A stretch of 64,000 nucleotides of DNA, from positions 55,159,298-55,223,297 of the forward strand of contig JALMGJ010000004.1 of assembly GCA_023362775.1 (NCBI GenBank), read 5' to 3'. The position numbers were made by a program, and so were the translations under genes. Positions 12,401 to 21,850 of the stretch are shown one piece after another. The stretch comes from Charina bottae. Lineage: Eukaryota; Chordata; Lepidosauria; Squamata; Charinaidae. The notes below the pieces were generated by a model. That model made no database searches. It had not been told where the DNA came from and saw nothing but the letters and a program-made list of their open reading frames with translations. How positions within the stretch are numbered: position 1 is the stretch's first letter; every line of letters begins with the position of its first letter.

Positions 12401-15400
12401 CTGGAATGCTTCAATGTATCGAAAGCCTTGTCAGCAACAGTTCAGCAGGGAGTATTATAAAAGAGCACTATTTGCTATCTGCCATGATTGCTGTCGCTTG
12501 TAAAAACAAAACAACCAACCCCTCTCCCATTATTCACAGAGGAATATTCTCACACATGTACATGTATATATACGCACATAAGCCCAGCAGCTAGAATATT
12601 AAAAGACTGGAGATTCCCATCCCTTCAATTAAAAATAAAATTTATTATACTAAACTAACACAAGAGATCTTATGCTAAGACAGGGGTCGGCAAACTTTTT
12701 TTGCCGGGAGCCATTTTGACATGCTCGTGCACATTTTGAAGTGCTCGAGAGCCAGGGGGCGGGGTTTGCGGGCGGGGGCCAATCGCGTGGAAGGGGGCGG
12801 GGTTTGCGGGCGGGAGCCAATCGCGTGGAAGGGGGCGGGTTTTGCGGGCGGGAGCCAATCGCGTGGAAGGGGGCGGGGGAGGTTTGGAAAAAGAAGGGAA
12901 AGAGAGGCTCGACTGCTCGTCGCTTCTCTTCCGGAGCCGCTCACGCTCCCAGTCCAGGCAAAGTAAAGTTGGTGGGGAATCCAGCGCAAGAGCGGGGTTT
13001 GCGGGCGGGAGCCAATTGCGCACACTTAGGGCTGTGGGGTGAAAATGTGCTGCTTTTGCACGGAGAAAAAGAGTAAGCAGAGCAGCAACGAAGACGTTAA
13101 GGCAGGGCTTTCCAAACTTTTGCCATTGGCGACACACCAACGGCCAGCCCACAAAAACTGGAAGCACCGGCGGCGGTGCTTCCAGGTTGTTGCTGCGGCG
13201 GCAGCGGCTGCCCCTTTGAAAGGGCAGGCTCCGGGGACCCCGAAAATGCCCTCGGTTCTGGCAGGGAGGCAAAAGCCTCTCTTCCCTTCCCCGCACGCAC
13301 ACGCTGCCCTGGAGTGGGGTGGAAGTTTTCCCCGCAGAACAGCTGAGCGCTGCTTGCGCGCAGCCTCCCTGCCTAAACTGAGGTGCTGCCCCTTCGAAAG
13401 GGCAGGCTCCGGGGACCCCAAAAATGCCCTTGGTTCTGGCAGGGAGGCAAAAACCTCCCTTCCCCTCCCCGCACGCACACGCTGCCCTGGAGTGGGGTGG
13501 AAGTTTTCCCCGCGGAACAGCTGAGCGCTGCTTGCGCGCAGCCTCCCTGCCTAAACTGAGGTGCTGCCCCTTCAAAAGGGCAGGCTCCGGGGACCCCGAA
13601 AATGCCCTCGGTTCTGGCAGGGAGGCAAAAGCCTCTCTTCCCCTCCCCGCACGCACACGCTGCCCTGGAGTGGGGTGGAAGTTTTCCCCGCAGAACAGCT
13701 GAGCGCTGCTTGCGCGCAGCCTCCCTGCCTAAACTGAGGTGCTGCCCCTTCGAAAGGGCAGGCTCCGGGGACCCCGAAAATGCCCTCGGTTCTGGCAGGG
13801 AGGCAAAAGCCTCTCTTCCCCTCCCCGCACGCACACGCTGCCCTGGAGTGGGGTGGAAGTTTTCCCCGCAGAACAGCTGAGCGCTGCTTGCGCGCAGCCT
13901 CCCTGCCTAAACTGAGGTGCTGCCCCTTCGAAAGGGCAGGCTCCGGGGACCCCGAAAATGCCCTCGGTTCTGGCAGGGAGGCAAAAGCCTCTCTTCCCCT
14001 CCCCGCACGCACACGCTGCCCTGGAGTGGGGTGGAAGTTTTCCCCGCAGAACAGCTGAGCGCTGCTTGCGCGCAGCCTCCCTGCCTAAACTGAGGTGCTG
14101 CCCCTTCGAAAGGGCAGGCTCCGGGGACCCCGAAAATGCCCTCGGTTCTGGCAGGGAGGCAAAAGCCTCTATTCCCCTCCCTGCAGGCACACGCTGCCCT
14201 GGAGTGGGGTGGAAGTTTTCCCCGCAGAACAGCTGAGCGCTGCTTGCGCGCAGCCTCCCTGCCTAAACTGAGGTGCTGCCCCTTCGAAAGGGCAGGCTCC
14301 GGGGACCCCGAAAATGCCCTCGGTTCTGGCAGGGAGGCAAAAGCCTCTCTTCCCCTCCCCGCACGCACACGCTGCCCTGGAGTGGGGTGGAAGTTTTCCC
14401 CGCAGAACAGCTGAGCGCTGCTTGCATGCAGCCTCCCTGCCTAAACTGAGGTGCTGCCCCTTCGAAAGGGCAGGCTCCGGGGACCCCGAAAATGCCCTCG
14501 GTTCTGGCAGGGAGGCCCCGCACGCACACGCTGCCCTGGAGTGGGGTGGAAGTTTTCCCCGCAGAACAGCTGAGCGCTGCTTGCGCGCAGCCTCCCTGCC
14601 TAAACTGAGGTGCTGCCCCTTCAAAAGGGCAGGCTCCGGGGACCCCGAAAATGCCCTCGGTTCTGGCAGGGAGGCAAAAGCCTCTCTTCCCCTCCCCGCA
14701 CGCACACGCTGCCCTGGAGTGGGGTGGAAGTTTTCCCCGCAGAACAGCTGAGCGCTGCTTGCGCGCAGCCTCCCTGCCTAAATTGAGGTGCTGCCCCTTC
14801 GAAAGGGCAGACTCCGGGGACCCCGAAAATGCCCTCGGGTCCGGCAGGGAGGCAAAAATCGCGCGTGCAGGCTGCCGGGCTTCCCGATGCACAGCTGATT
14901 GGCGCGGAGAATTTCCACTCCGGGTGGCCTGGTAGCGCGCGCGCGCACGCGATTTTCACCTCCCTGCCAGAGCCGAGGGCATTTTCATCAGCGCTTCCGG
15001 CTTGTCACGCGACACACTTGGGGGCCCCCGACACACAGTTTGGAAAGCCCTGGGTTAAGGCGATGGGCAAGTGCCCGTCGTCAAGATGGCTGCCGGAGAC
15101 GGAGGCTTCCAAACTCCCGCGAGACTGTGTGAAGCCCGTCCCCGGAGGAAAAAGAGAGGCTGGGCCTAGGTTGCCAGGGGTATGCCCACAGCAACGCACA
15201 CCATGCCCACTGCCGCGCCTGCCCCGCCACACTCGCTGCCGCGCCTGCCCCCGCCACGCCCGCCACGCCTGCCTGCGGAAGAGCCACACTCAAGGGGCCA
15301 AAGAGCCGCATTTGGCTCGCGAGCCGCCATTTCCGACCCTTGTGCTAAGACATTAAATCTGTCCTACATTTTCTTTATACCAATACAGGAATTGACATCG

Positions 15401-18400
15401 CAAACTTTTAATACAGGTTGCGATCTGTAATGCTGTTTTGGGAAAAAATACATGTTAGGATAATGGGCCACATTTATTTATTTGTTTGTTTGTTTGTTTG
15501 TTTGTTTATTTTTCATTCATATTTATACCCCGCCTATCCCCTCCCTATCGGAGGACTCTCTCTCTCTGCATTATTTGATATGAGCACATTAATTCATATA
15601 TGTTTAGGTTCTGTTTTTTCATTCCATGGCTTCCTGTGACTCCAATACGAAATTTAAATTAATATTATGGCATTCAATGTAATACAACACTTGTATTCAA
15701 TTCATTTTTTTAATGTGATACTAGTTAAAACAACAAAACTGAAATAATCTACCTTATTTGTAGCCTAGGATTTTAAAGGGATATGTCAACACCAAATAAC
15801 TGAATGACACCATTAATGAAAGTGTGCAAAGAGACTAAGAATGCACCAAATGCAATACCAGTACTTTCCCAAAACTCTTTCCTTCCACTGTCTTCAATTC
15901 TCATTATATACATTCTGATCTGCATTTTGCCTCTTGCCTGTTTTTTTTTTTAAAAAATGTTATTTTTGTTAGAATACATCACTTGGGTGAGTCCTGTATT
16001 TTCCATCTACAGTACCAATACAATCTTCTGCAAAAACACAAATAAGCCTTCCTTCTAAGTAGGTCACTGAAAATGACAGACTGCTTAATGTTATTAATAT
16101 TAGGAAGTGAAAAAAAGACAATACATCTCACCTTGTCCATCCTCTTTGAAAACCAACTCTCTTTTTTCAGATTCATTCTCATTCTTACCTCGCCGTCTGT
16201 TTTTACCTCCCTTTCCTAAATTGCAAAAAAATAAAAAATAGTATTAGGCATAATCTGAAACCTTCCAAGAAAACCACTGTTGAGAAATCAGGGCATTAGC
16301 TGGTCTCCAGAAAGACCCGTTATGCTTTTTCCACAGAGTGTGAAATTATGATGATACACTAGATTTCCATCTAATACAAAATGTATACCTGGATTAAAGT
16401 AATTAATATTGATAAAATTCCAAAGATACTTAAATCTTGCAATTAACAATAGCAAGTGCTATGAGCAACTGTACAAAAATTTAGATTTTTACATGCAAAC
16501 TTGGAACCATGCTTTAAAATAAACTGTAGTCCAGATTTGCCTAGTCTAGTGGTATTGAAAACTGGAACTCCTAGTCCACATAGCCAGAATGGCTGCAAGT
16601 GAAATTGATCTTCCGATGGAACGCCATGGAAAAGAAGGGGTTATTATGTATGGGAGGTTTCCTGAAGAGAAGTTGGAGTTTTTGGCAGTTGGGCTATTTG
16701 ATTTTTTAAAGAAAAAAGCTCTGTGCGTGTTGTGGGGATATGTAAATGCTCTGGTTTATTTTGAAGTGGGATAAGGGTTTAGGAATATTTATCTGGATTG
16801 TTTTTAGGGTTTGGCTGATTTCATTTATCTTTAATGATTTGAATTAAGATTATTAAAATTGTTGTATTATCAAGTATAATGGCAGACAATTTATGTTTTT
16901 TAGTTTGATCTTTATTATAGTAGACAGGAATGTATAGAGTAGTAGTAAGAAGGAAATAATTAAATAAATTTTATCTTTGGGGGGGAAGTTGATTAGGAGA
17001 GGTGTGTGTGTATATGTGTGTGTATGTACGTATGTATGTATGTGTGTGTGTGTATATATATGTATGTATGTATGTATTCATATATATATGAATGATATTA
17101 ATATAAGGGGAGCAACTGTATTTTGTGATTTTTATAATGTGCCAATGGAATGATTTACAGAAATAATGTGATTTTGGTTTAATATAGAGTAAGGGATTGA
17201 AGGGGCACGGTGGCTCAGGCAATTGCCAACCTAGCCATTCGAAAGCATGCAAATAGATAAATAGGTACCACTTTGGTGGGATGGTAACAGCGTTCCGCGT
17301 GCGTCATGCCGGCCACATGACCGTGGAAGCCTTCTTTGGACAACATTGGCTCTTTGGCTAACAAATGGAGATGAGCACTGGCCCCTAGAGTAGGACACGA
17401 CTGTGTGGGGGAACCTTTACCTTTACTAAGGGATTGATTATGGAAAATTTTTGTATATCCTTGCTGTTAAGTCGGAAGTCACCTCTTTTTGTAATTTTGA
17501 AAATTTTTCTCTTGTGTTTCCACAGTTTTTTAGTTTTTCTTTGTAGTTTTTTGTTTTTCTGTAGCTTTTATCTTTGCTTGAAACTTAAAATTCTTATAAA
17601 AAAAAGAAAGTAAGTGAGCCAGGGTGCTTTCTAAACATTTTGTATGTGTGCGTGTGTCTGTGTCTGTCTGTGTGTGTGTGTACGTATATGCAGTTAAGAA
17701 CTGCTTCCATTCTGAATGTGTAAAAAAATAATAAAAAACCACAATTTAGTTTTCACTGTAGTGAAATTCTCATTCTCAATATTAAAATGATAAAAAAATA
17801 AGTTATTCAGTGTTCCATTAACGTGTGATCTTTTTAAGCATCACAAGGAAGCATATCCTCTCTAACTCTTCGTTTAAGCAGTTCTGAAAGGTATGTTTGT
17901 ACCCTTCTATTCATAAAGAGGAGAGATACAAGGCGAACATTTCTTTTTTAAAAATCCAGATATCAATTGCCGAGCAATTGAAAAAGAATTATTGTCTAAA
18001 AACCAATAAATCAAGGCCCACCTATGAAACATAGAATTAAACCAATACAGTCTCTCATTTAATGTAAAATATCGGGTCAACCAGGAAGAATCAACCTGTA
18101 CCGTCTTACACTCTTAGCAGTAAGCTCCACTTTATTAAACAGCGATTATTTATCGCTGAGAATTATGTACCAGCACATCACTGGAAGAAGGTCTATTACT
18201 TCAAGCAGGCCTTATTCCTGAGTCAACTATCTCAGGAAAGGGCTGCAACTGGAAACAAGGGAAAAAGCGCACGGCGAAACACGTGGAGAAGCGAAGTCCC
18301 CGCACAAAACTAAAGCCCTTGGAAAAGCCCCCCGCGGTCCCAGCGGGCAGGAAAGAGCCAGGCCGACGGGGGCGAGCGGCGCCTTCTCCTCGGGCGGATT

Positions 18401-18508
18401 CAGCTACAGACAACGGGCGGGGGTGGCTCTCCGGAGGGGGAGAGGAGTCGCGTGGAAACCAAACGGGGGGGTGGGGTGGCAGCAGGCCTCACCTTTATTC
18501 TTCGGCAT
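487..18508 (-). CDS. EIF1AX: EIF1AX, translation initiation factor eIF1A (complete CDS, 7 exons)
   Basis: Joined minus-strand exons 18493-18508, 16132-16215, 7475-7578, 3478-3528, 2134-2215, 1925-2016 and 487-492 total 435 bp: 144 codons plus stop, the human length. Every internal border has AG acceptor and GT donor and all phases join. eIF1A binds the 40S A site, promotes 43S assembly and scanning with eIF1, and helps select AUG. Seen in the sequence: the basic N-terminal tail beginning [14 protein letters not shown], the OB-fold core (residues about 22-110, including MLGNGRLEA and [12 protein letters not shown]), and the acidic tail ending DDDEDIDDI. The human core reads LEAMCFDG where this has LEALCFDG, the one replacement I noticed. 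The start has a strong Kozak context (gccgccATGc). The multi-exon structure argues against a processed pseudogene. EIF1AX is chosen over Y-linked EIF1AY by linkage to RPS6KA3. Confidence 0.97.
640..715 (-). repeat. L2-clade LINE 3' tail fragment
   Basis: An atttatttatt tract followed by ggccgcccaac...ctgggtggctaa is the reverse complement of the common reptile L2 3' end, in which a gcccagagtc / gggcgg box precedes an A-rich tail. Lies in EIF1AX intron 6. Confidence 0.55.
1925..2016 (-). CDS. EIF1AX: EIF1AX coding exon 6
   Basis: 92 bp encoding [20 protein letters not shown] then [11 protein letters not shown], the acidic C-terminal tail that contacts eIF5B and eIF5. Donor GTAAGT. Confidence 0.97.
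2134..2215 (-). CDS. EIF1AX: EIF1AX coding exon 5
   Basis: 82 bp encoding [20 protein letters not shown] then YGELPEH, the helical part packed behind the OB fold. Acceptor tttag, donor GTAAGA. The intron to exon 6 is only 117 bp. Confidence 0.97.
2927..3243 (-). repeat. tRNA-derived SINE
   Basis: On the minus strand the element begins with a tRNA-like head (ggtggcggctcagcggttaa, then B box ggttcgaatcc near 3170). It ends with the aaccttTACctttaa-type tail at 2927-2940. The body (catgtggccggcatgacg, aacgctgttaccatcccacc) also occurs at 17201-17426. Lies in EIF1AX intron 4. Confidence 0.85.
3478..3528 (-). CDS. EIF1AX: EIF1AX coding exon 4
   Basis: 51 bp, 17 codons, [17 protein letters not shown], the end of the OB fold. 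Acceptor ttag, donor GTAATT. Confidence 0.97.
4410..6750 (+). mobile_element. L2-clade LINE with a nearly intact reverse-transcriptase ORF
   Basis: A 458-codon frame (4866-6242) holds a non-LTR reverse transcriptase: [55 protein letters not shown] (motif A), [16 protein letters not shown] and the catalytic box YADDTQLY near 5710-5735. The wording FRPVSNLPFL / LDLSAAFDTI / YADDTQLY is typical of the L2 clade rather than CR1 (FADDTKL). The frame breaks after about 6130, and conserved C-terminal coding continues in another frame. The 3' end has the actgcccagagtccc...gatgggcggtgg box and an aaataaataaa tail. The upstream endonuclease domain is missing, so it is 5'-truncated. It lies antisense in EIF1AX intron 3. 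Confidence 0.88.
7475..7578 (-). CDS. EIF1AX: EIF1AX coding exon 3
   Basis: 104 bp encoding [20 protein letters not shown] then [15 protein letters not shown]: most of the RNA-binding OB fold. Acceptor ccag, donor GTATGT. The human residue M in LEAM is L here, a conservative change. Confidence 0.97.
7811..8159 (+). mobile_element. Possible solo LTR
   Basis: A unique-looking 350-bp block begins TGTCAAGC, ends GAGACA, and carries gataaatgaatcc about 70 bp before its end, as in R/U5 regions of reptile LTRs. I found no target-site duplication, so the boundaries and even the LTR nature are uncertain. Confidence 0.35.
8690..8775. repeat. Palindromic MITE, copy 1
   Basis: A near-perfect hairpin: gtgatgcaagccctgcccc / cttttgtgtatgtgt (8696-8729) faces acacacatacaaaag / aggtagagcttgcat (8738-8768) around a 9-nt loop. 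A second copy of the same palindrome is at 57948-58045. No coding capacity. Confidence 0.65.
9131..9305 (+). repeat. TA-flanked MITE (CAGGTAGTCC family), truncated
   Basis: Starts after TA with CAGGTAGTCCTCG, the terminal sequence shared with the elements at 31211, 42200 and 63253. It then contains slots such as tatgacc, gttagcaact and cacttagcaaccgct. The right terminus is missing. Confidence 0.6.
9650..9995 (+). repeat. Sauria-type SINE with duplicated head
   Basis: tRNA-like head (tctagtggttaaggggctgg, B-box-like gagttctagtcccgcc), then the conserved core ctgggtgaccttgggccagt. The block from aaccaggagtctgtg to ggccagtcac appears twice, 98 bp apart (9687 and 9785). Ends in gccgccttgagttattt and an aaataaata tail. 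Confidence 0.85.
10000..11750. other. Unassigned part of EIF1AX intron 2
   Basis: No coding similarity or repeat recognised here, nor in 8160-8685, 8780-9125, 12045-12670 and 15570-16130. Short open frames have no recognisable protein content. Confidence 0.5.
11763..12036. mobile_element. hAT MITE (CAGGGCTTTCCAAA family)
   Basis: Terminal inverted repeats CAGGGCTTTCCAAA and TTTGGAAAGCTCTG bound a 274-bp GC-rich body of tgtgtcgcgacacac-type motifs. Flanks are cgctgggg (11755-11762) and tgctgggg (12037-12044), a 7/8 match to an 8-bp hAT target duplication. No transposase. Lies in EIF1AX intron 2. Confidence 0.85.
13103..15052. mobile_element. Inner hAT MITE expanded by a minisatellite
   Basis: Starts CAGGGCTTTCCAAA and ends TTTGGAAAGCCCTG. 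Flanks cgttaagg (13095-13102) and ggttaagg (15053-15060) match 7/8 as an 8-bp TSD. Same family as the 270-bp copies at 11763, 19680, 42994, 54858 and 61217, but 1950 bp long because a 178-bp unit is tandemly repeated inside. Confidence 0.87.
13200..14850. repeat. 178-bp minisatellite inside the hAT element
   Basis: The anchor aaaatgccctcggttctggc recurs near 13246, 13424, 13602, 13780, 13958, 14136, 14314, 14492, 14651 and 14829. The spacing is exactly 178 bp, except one 159-bp unit that lacks 19 bp. Units are nearly identical and CpG-rich. Long open frames on both strands here result from the period and composition, not from genes. Confidence 0.95.
15470..15565 (-). repeat. L2 LINE 3' tail fragment
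   Basis: (tttg)n microsatellite and attcatatttataccccgcc...ggaggactctctctc: a 5'-truncated reverse-strand L2-like tail. Confidence 0.5.
16132..16215 (-). CDS. EIF1AX: EIF1AX coding exon 2
   Basis: 84 bp encoding [18 protein letters not shown] then [10 protein letters not shown]: the flexible basic N-terminal tail that contacts the ribosome and the start of the OB fold. Acceptor is tttag, donor GTGAGA. Confidence 0.97.
16585..17600 (+). mobile_element. L1-derived non-autonomous element, copy 1 (split by a SINE)
   Basis: Shares long blocks with the element at 47436-49217: a short ORF end ([17 protein letters not shown]), the stretch aaatgctctggtttattttgaagtggg, the poly-G ggggggaagttgat block, agtcggaagtcac, and a terminal aaacttaaaattctt plus A tail. 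It lies in EIF1AX intron 1 and is interrupted by the SINE at 17201-17426. Includes a (tgta/tg)n microsatellite at 17000-17090. Confidence 0.65.
17201..17426 (+). repeat. tRNA-derived SINE inserted in the L1-derived element
   Basis: Head ggggcacggtggctcaggca, body catgccggccacatgaccgt, tail gggggaacctttaccttt. Flanked by an 11-bp direct repeat, taagggattga, at 17190-17200 and 17427-17437. It lacks most of the B-box segment seen in the copy at 2927-3243, so it was internally deleted. Confidence 0.85.
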
Positions 18509-18840
18509 GGCGGCAGGTACCGGTCAGCGGACGCAGCCTTGACAAGCCCGACCGGAAAGGAAAGGACCCTTTTCACACTCCTGGCTCAGACAAGGAGTAA
18601 AAGGAGGAGAAACGTGACGGCGTGACGTCGCGCGACAATAGAAAAAGGAGATGCGGCCTCGGCCAAAGCCCTCCGAGAGGAAAGGCGGAAAAAGATCTCG
18701 GCCCCAGAATGCGCTTCGAGCTCGCTCGAGTTCCTCCGGGCGCTCGCGGGCCCTTCTAGCGCCCGCTCCTGGTCGGAGGACTCATTGGTGGGGAAGGTGG
18801 TTCTGGGGCAGGGAGGTGGGGGCATAAGGCGTGACGTTTT
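18240..18840 (-). promoter_or_regulatory. GC/CpG-rich promoter of EIF1AX
   Basis: A CpG-dense stretch in AT-rich surroundings covers exon 1 and about 330 bp upstream. On the transcribed strand there is a pyrimidine-rich CCTTTCCTTTCCGG next to the likely TSS (about 18550-18570), which includes an ETS-type CCGGAA core on the opposite strand. A CRE-like TGACGTCG lies at 18623-18630 and an inverted CCAAT (attgg) near 18784. No TATA box is evident. The layout fits a housekeeping promoter; the exact TSS is inferred. Confidence 0.75.
18493..18508 (-). CDS. EIF1AX: EIF1AX coding exon 1
   Basis: Encodes MPKNK plus the first base of a glycine codon. The ATG at 18506-18508 follows gccgcc, a near-ideal Kozak context. 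The donor is GTGAGG (GT at 18492-18491). The 5' UTR lies to the right, inside the GC-rich promoter. Confidence 0.95.
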
Positions 18841-18849
18841 GACGACACG

Positions 18850-19670
18850 TTTCAGAAATATATTCCATTTAACTCACTGGGGATCGTGTATATTACTGCC
18901 TATTTACTTGCCATCATTGTAGTTTATCCATAAGCATCACAAGCACCTGTGAGGTTCCTTCCACACAGACCATTGTTGCGTGATTCATTACTGCAATTTT
19001 ACAGAGCATTCAGACTACCTCATCCTTTAGCCATCAGCCCACTTTTTTGTTGTTCAGTCGCCCCGTATCTGAACTGCAAAAATTCAGACTAGTTCCAAGT
19101 TTTCTGTATCTCTTTGCTATTGTTAGTTTGCAGCCTGGATATGTTAGCCTGATCCTCCCTCCCCCACCTCTCTCTCAGGAACATCTGGTACAGAAATTCT
19201 GTATTCTTTGAAGATGTTTATGTTCCGTAGCAGTATATTGTGAGCAGGCTACTGAAATTAAGGTGGTTTGGGCTAGGCAGGAATGGACTTGTATCTAAAG
19301 TGGGTGTACATCCTTTCTCAAATTTATAAATTAAATAATTGAATGCACTTAATGCTCCCTGTGTGTTTAAAATTTTCCCCACAAAGATTTGAGGCATCAG
19401 GTTGTACATCTTCTGTGTAAAAAGAGAAAGGTGAACTCATTTCAGTTCTGGCAGTGATAACAATTTCCTAGACCCAATGTGTTCCAAGAGATCTTGCAGT
19501 TGTTGTTGTTTTATTCTATGTATCTTGTACCCAACTCTCTTAGGTGGATATTGGGTGAAAGAGAGAACAAGGCTGACATTTGAGAGCTCCAACTACAGGG
19601 CAATATAAACCAGATAATTACTCTAAACCAGAAATGAACGGCTATGGGAGCGTCTTCCCTCAATACGGTA
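18850..19670. other. Intergenic, nothing recognised
   Basis: AT-rich intergenic DNA upstream of the EIF1AX promoter without identifiable features. The same holds for 19965-21190 and 21855-23015, apart from degenerate short repeats. Confidence 0.5.
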
Positions 19671-19679
19671 GCTCTATGA

Positions 19680-19956
19680 CATAGCTTTCCAAACTGTGTG
19701 TCGCGACACAGAGTTTAGTGTGTCGCAACACAACCCAGAAGCAGCGGCGGGGGCGTGCACGGCGGGGGCGCGGGGGCTTACATGGCAGCGGCAGTGTGCA
19801 CGGCGGTGACGCACCATCAGCGCTGTGTTTTAGCGGAAAACACGAGGCCGCTGTGCACGCCACTGCGCGCCCCCCCATGCCGCTGCTGTGCACACTGCCG
19901 TGCGCACCGCTGCCGCCGTTTGTGTGTCGCCAACGGCGGCAGTTTGGAAAGCACTG
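19680..19956. mobile_element. hAT MITE (CAGGGCTTTCCAAA family)
   Basis: Ends CATAGCTTTCCAAACTG and AGTTTGGAAAGCACTG. Flanks ctctatga (19672-19679) and ctctatgg (19957-19964) match 7/8. 277 bp, CpG-rich, no transposase. Intergenic. Confidence 0.82.
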
Positions 19957-21194
19957 CTCTATGGACTGAGGATGATCTGGACAGAGAGACCATGAATGTG
20001 TATAAGCAACTGAAGAAAGAGAGAGTGCATGCTTACAGTTGGCTGGCCCCAATCAGGTATGCATACATCAGTTATGAAGCCTTTAAAGTATTTGAAGCCC
20101 TTGGGTTGAAATATATTCCTCATCCCTGCTCTAAATAAAATAAATCCAGTTTTATCCTATGGCGGCAGATGAGAGACATCACAATGCGAAGACTCATTGT
20201 TTTAGATTATTATAATTGCCAGTTTGTAGGAACAAAAACATCCTTAAGTATGAGCCTAAAGTTGAATGTGATGCTAGCAGCATATTTGCTCTCTGTAACT
20301 ATTACTTTTTTAAAGTCAAAGATAAATTGTGCAAAAGTAACAGAAGTTGTATTGCAGGATGAGTTGTTTAATATGTTGCCCTACTCTCCCCTCTCCATTG
20401 ATACACATACATATTTAACCTACCAATAAATGAAAACCAAATAAGATTGTTATCAGTGTTTAATCTAATGGATGTTGGTATTTTCTGGTTCTGGTATGGG
20501 GATTTAGGATTAGTGATGCTAGCAGTAGAATCCCACAACTCCATATACTCTTAATGTAGTATTTTTTTCTAAGCTAAATTGATATGCTGGGCAAGATTGT
20601 TGGGTGTCAAATTCAGGGAGAATTAACTTTTCCTTCAGAACTACAACCTCTCCCATAGAAATCTTTTCACACATCTGTTTCCACACACAATTTCCACACA
20701 CAATTACATCTGGGAGAAACTGAGTGTGTAATGGGGATGGAAACATCCACTCCCTGCCTGTATGCCCATCACATAACAATTAAACTTAGAAATGATTTCC
20801 ACTAGCACCAGTTGTTCTCCCTGCCCCCCTCCCCCACTTTCCTGCTACACAGACTGATCTGCAGATTGAAGCATGCTAGAACAGTATAATCTTGCCATCT
20901 CCAACTGCAATTTCATTTGAAATCCATCCCCTTATGACAATAAACGTTAAGGAAATTCCACTAACATCAATGGGCCCTAATACAGTTCTAGTTCTGAGTT
21001 ATGAATGAACATATTTATTTCTAAGATTGATACATCGCTTTGATTCAATAGGGCTTTATTTGGTACAGAGTTATTTTGGAAAATAAATAAAACAGCTTCT
21101 TCTATAATTTTGTGAATATTGTACAGCGTGTGAGAGAAGCACTAACTGCACAATCTGGAGAATAACAGAATCAAACATATAAAACTTCCAAGAA

Positions 21195-21850
21195 AAAAGG
21201 CATTTGGCCAAATAGGCCACTGAAATAATCCAGGCACCAGGATAAAACATCCACGGCATTGCTTAATTCGCCAGGGGAGAGATGTATAATTGGGTATCAT
21301 CAGCGTACTGATGGCAATGATTAGCTCACCCAGCGGCCTCATGTAGATGTTGAATAGGAGCAGAGAGAGCACCGACCCCTGCAGCACCCCACACAGTAGA
21401 GGCTGGGGGCGGGATCTCTCCCCCCCACCATTCACCACCAACTGGAATTGACCACGGAGAAAGGAGGCGAACCAGCACAACACTGTGCCGCCCACCTCCA
21501 ATCCTCTGAGTTGATCCAGAAGGACACCATGGTTGATAGTATTGAAAGCCGCTGAGAAGTCAAGTAGGGCAAGGATGGATGCACAACCCCCATCCTGCCA
21601 TTGCCAGCGATCATCTAAAAGCGTGACCAATGCCGTTTCTTTCCCATACCCGGGTCTGAATCCTGACTGAAAGGGATCTGAATTAAACCAACCACCACCT
21701 GGGCTGCTTTAACAAGTGAGGAGGGGCATGGTGGCTGAGCACAGAGTCCCGAGGACCCTGCCCACTTCCTCAGGCCCAGCAGGTTCGAACCGTTCCCAGA
21801 TAACCAGGCAAGACTCTTCCCCAGGCATCTGTTTTGTAAGAGGAGAGTCA
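21195..21850 (-). mobile_element. L2-clade LINE fragment
   Basis: The minus-strand frame 21142-21630 contains [19 protein letters not shown] (RT motif A), CGVLQGSVLSLLLFNIYMRP and the pattern of the L2 RT. The YADD box region (about 21295) is disrupted. Fragmentary, without 5' or 3' ends. Confidence 0.8.

Larger units (their letters stand above)
12681..15342. mobile_element. Outer hAT MITE (CAGGGGTCGGCAAAC family) split by a second hAT
   Basis: Begins CAGGGGTCGGCAAAC and ends CCGACCCTTG, with perfect 8-bp TSDs tgctaaga at 12673-12680 and 15343-15350. The left part (12755-12880) has short tandem units of about 35 bp (gcgggcgggagccaatcgcg). The element is interrupted by another hAT at 13103-15052; without it the element would be about 0.7 kb. 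CpG-rich; no transposase. Lies in EIF1AX intron 2. Confidence 0.87.

Noticed and set aside
13200..14850. CRISPR-like or zinc-finger-like array
   Set aside because: Whole 178-bp units repeat without unique spacers and no cysteine-histidine finger pattern is encoded; it is a minisatellite in a vertebrate intron.
12670..14959. Long overlapping open frames on both strands (up to 328 codons, rich in Pro, Arg, Ala)
   Set aside because: They follow the 178-bp minisatellite; the same peptide recurs in shifted frames and there is no start context, splice signal or domain.
487..18508. EIF1AX as a processed pseudogene
   Set aside because: Seven exons with consensus splice sites, an intact frame and a CpG-rich promoter indicate a functional gene.
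18283..18600. 105-codon plus-strand frame in the EIF1AX promoter
   Set aside because: CpG-rich composition keeps frames open; a divergent antisense transcript is possible but nothing in the sequence shows coding.
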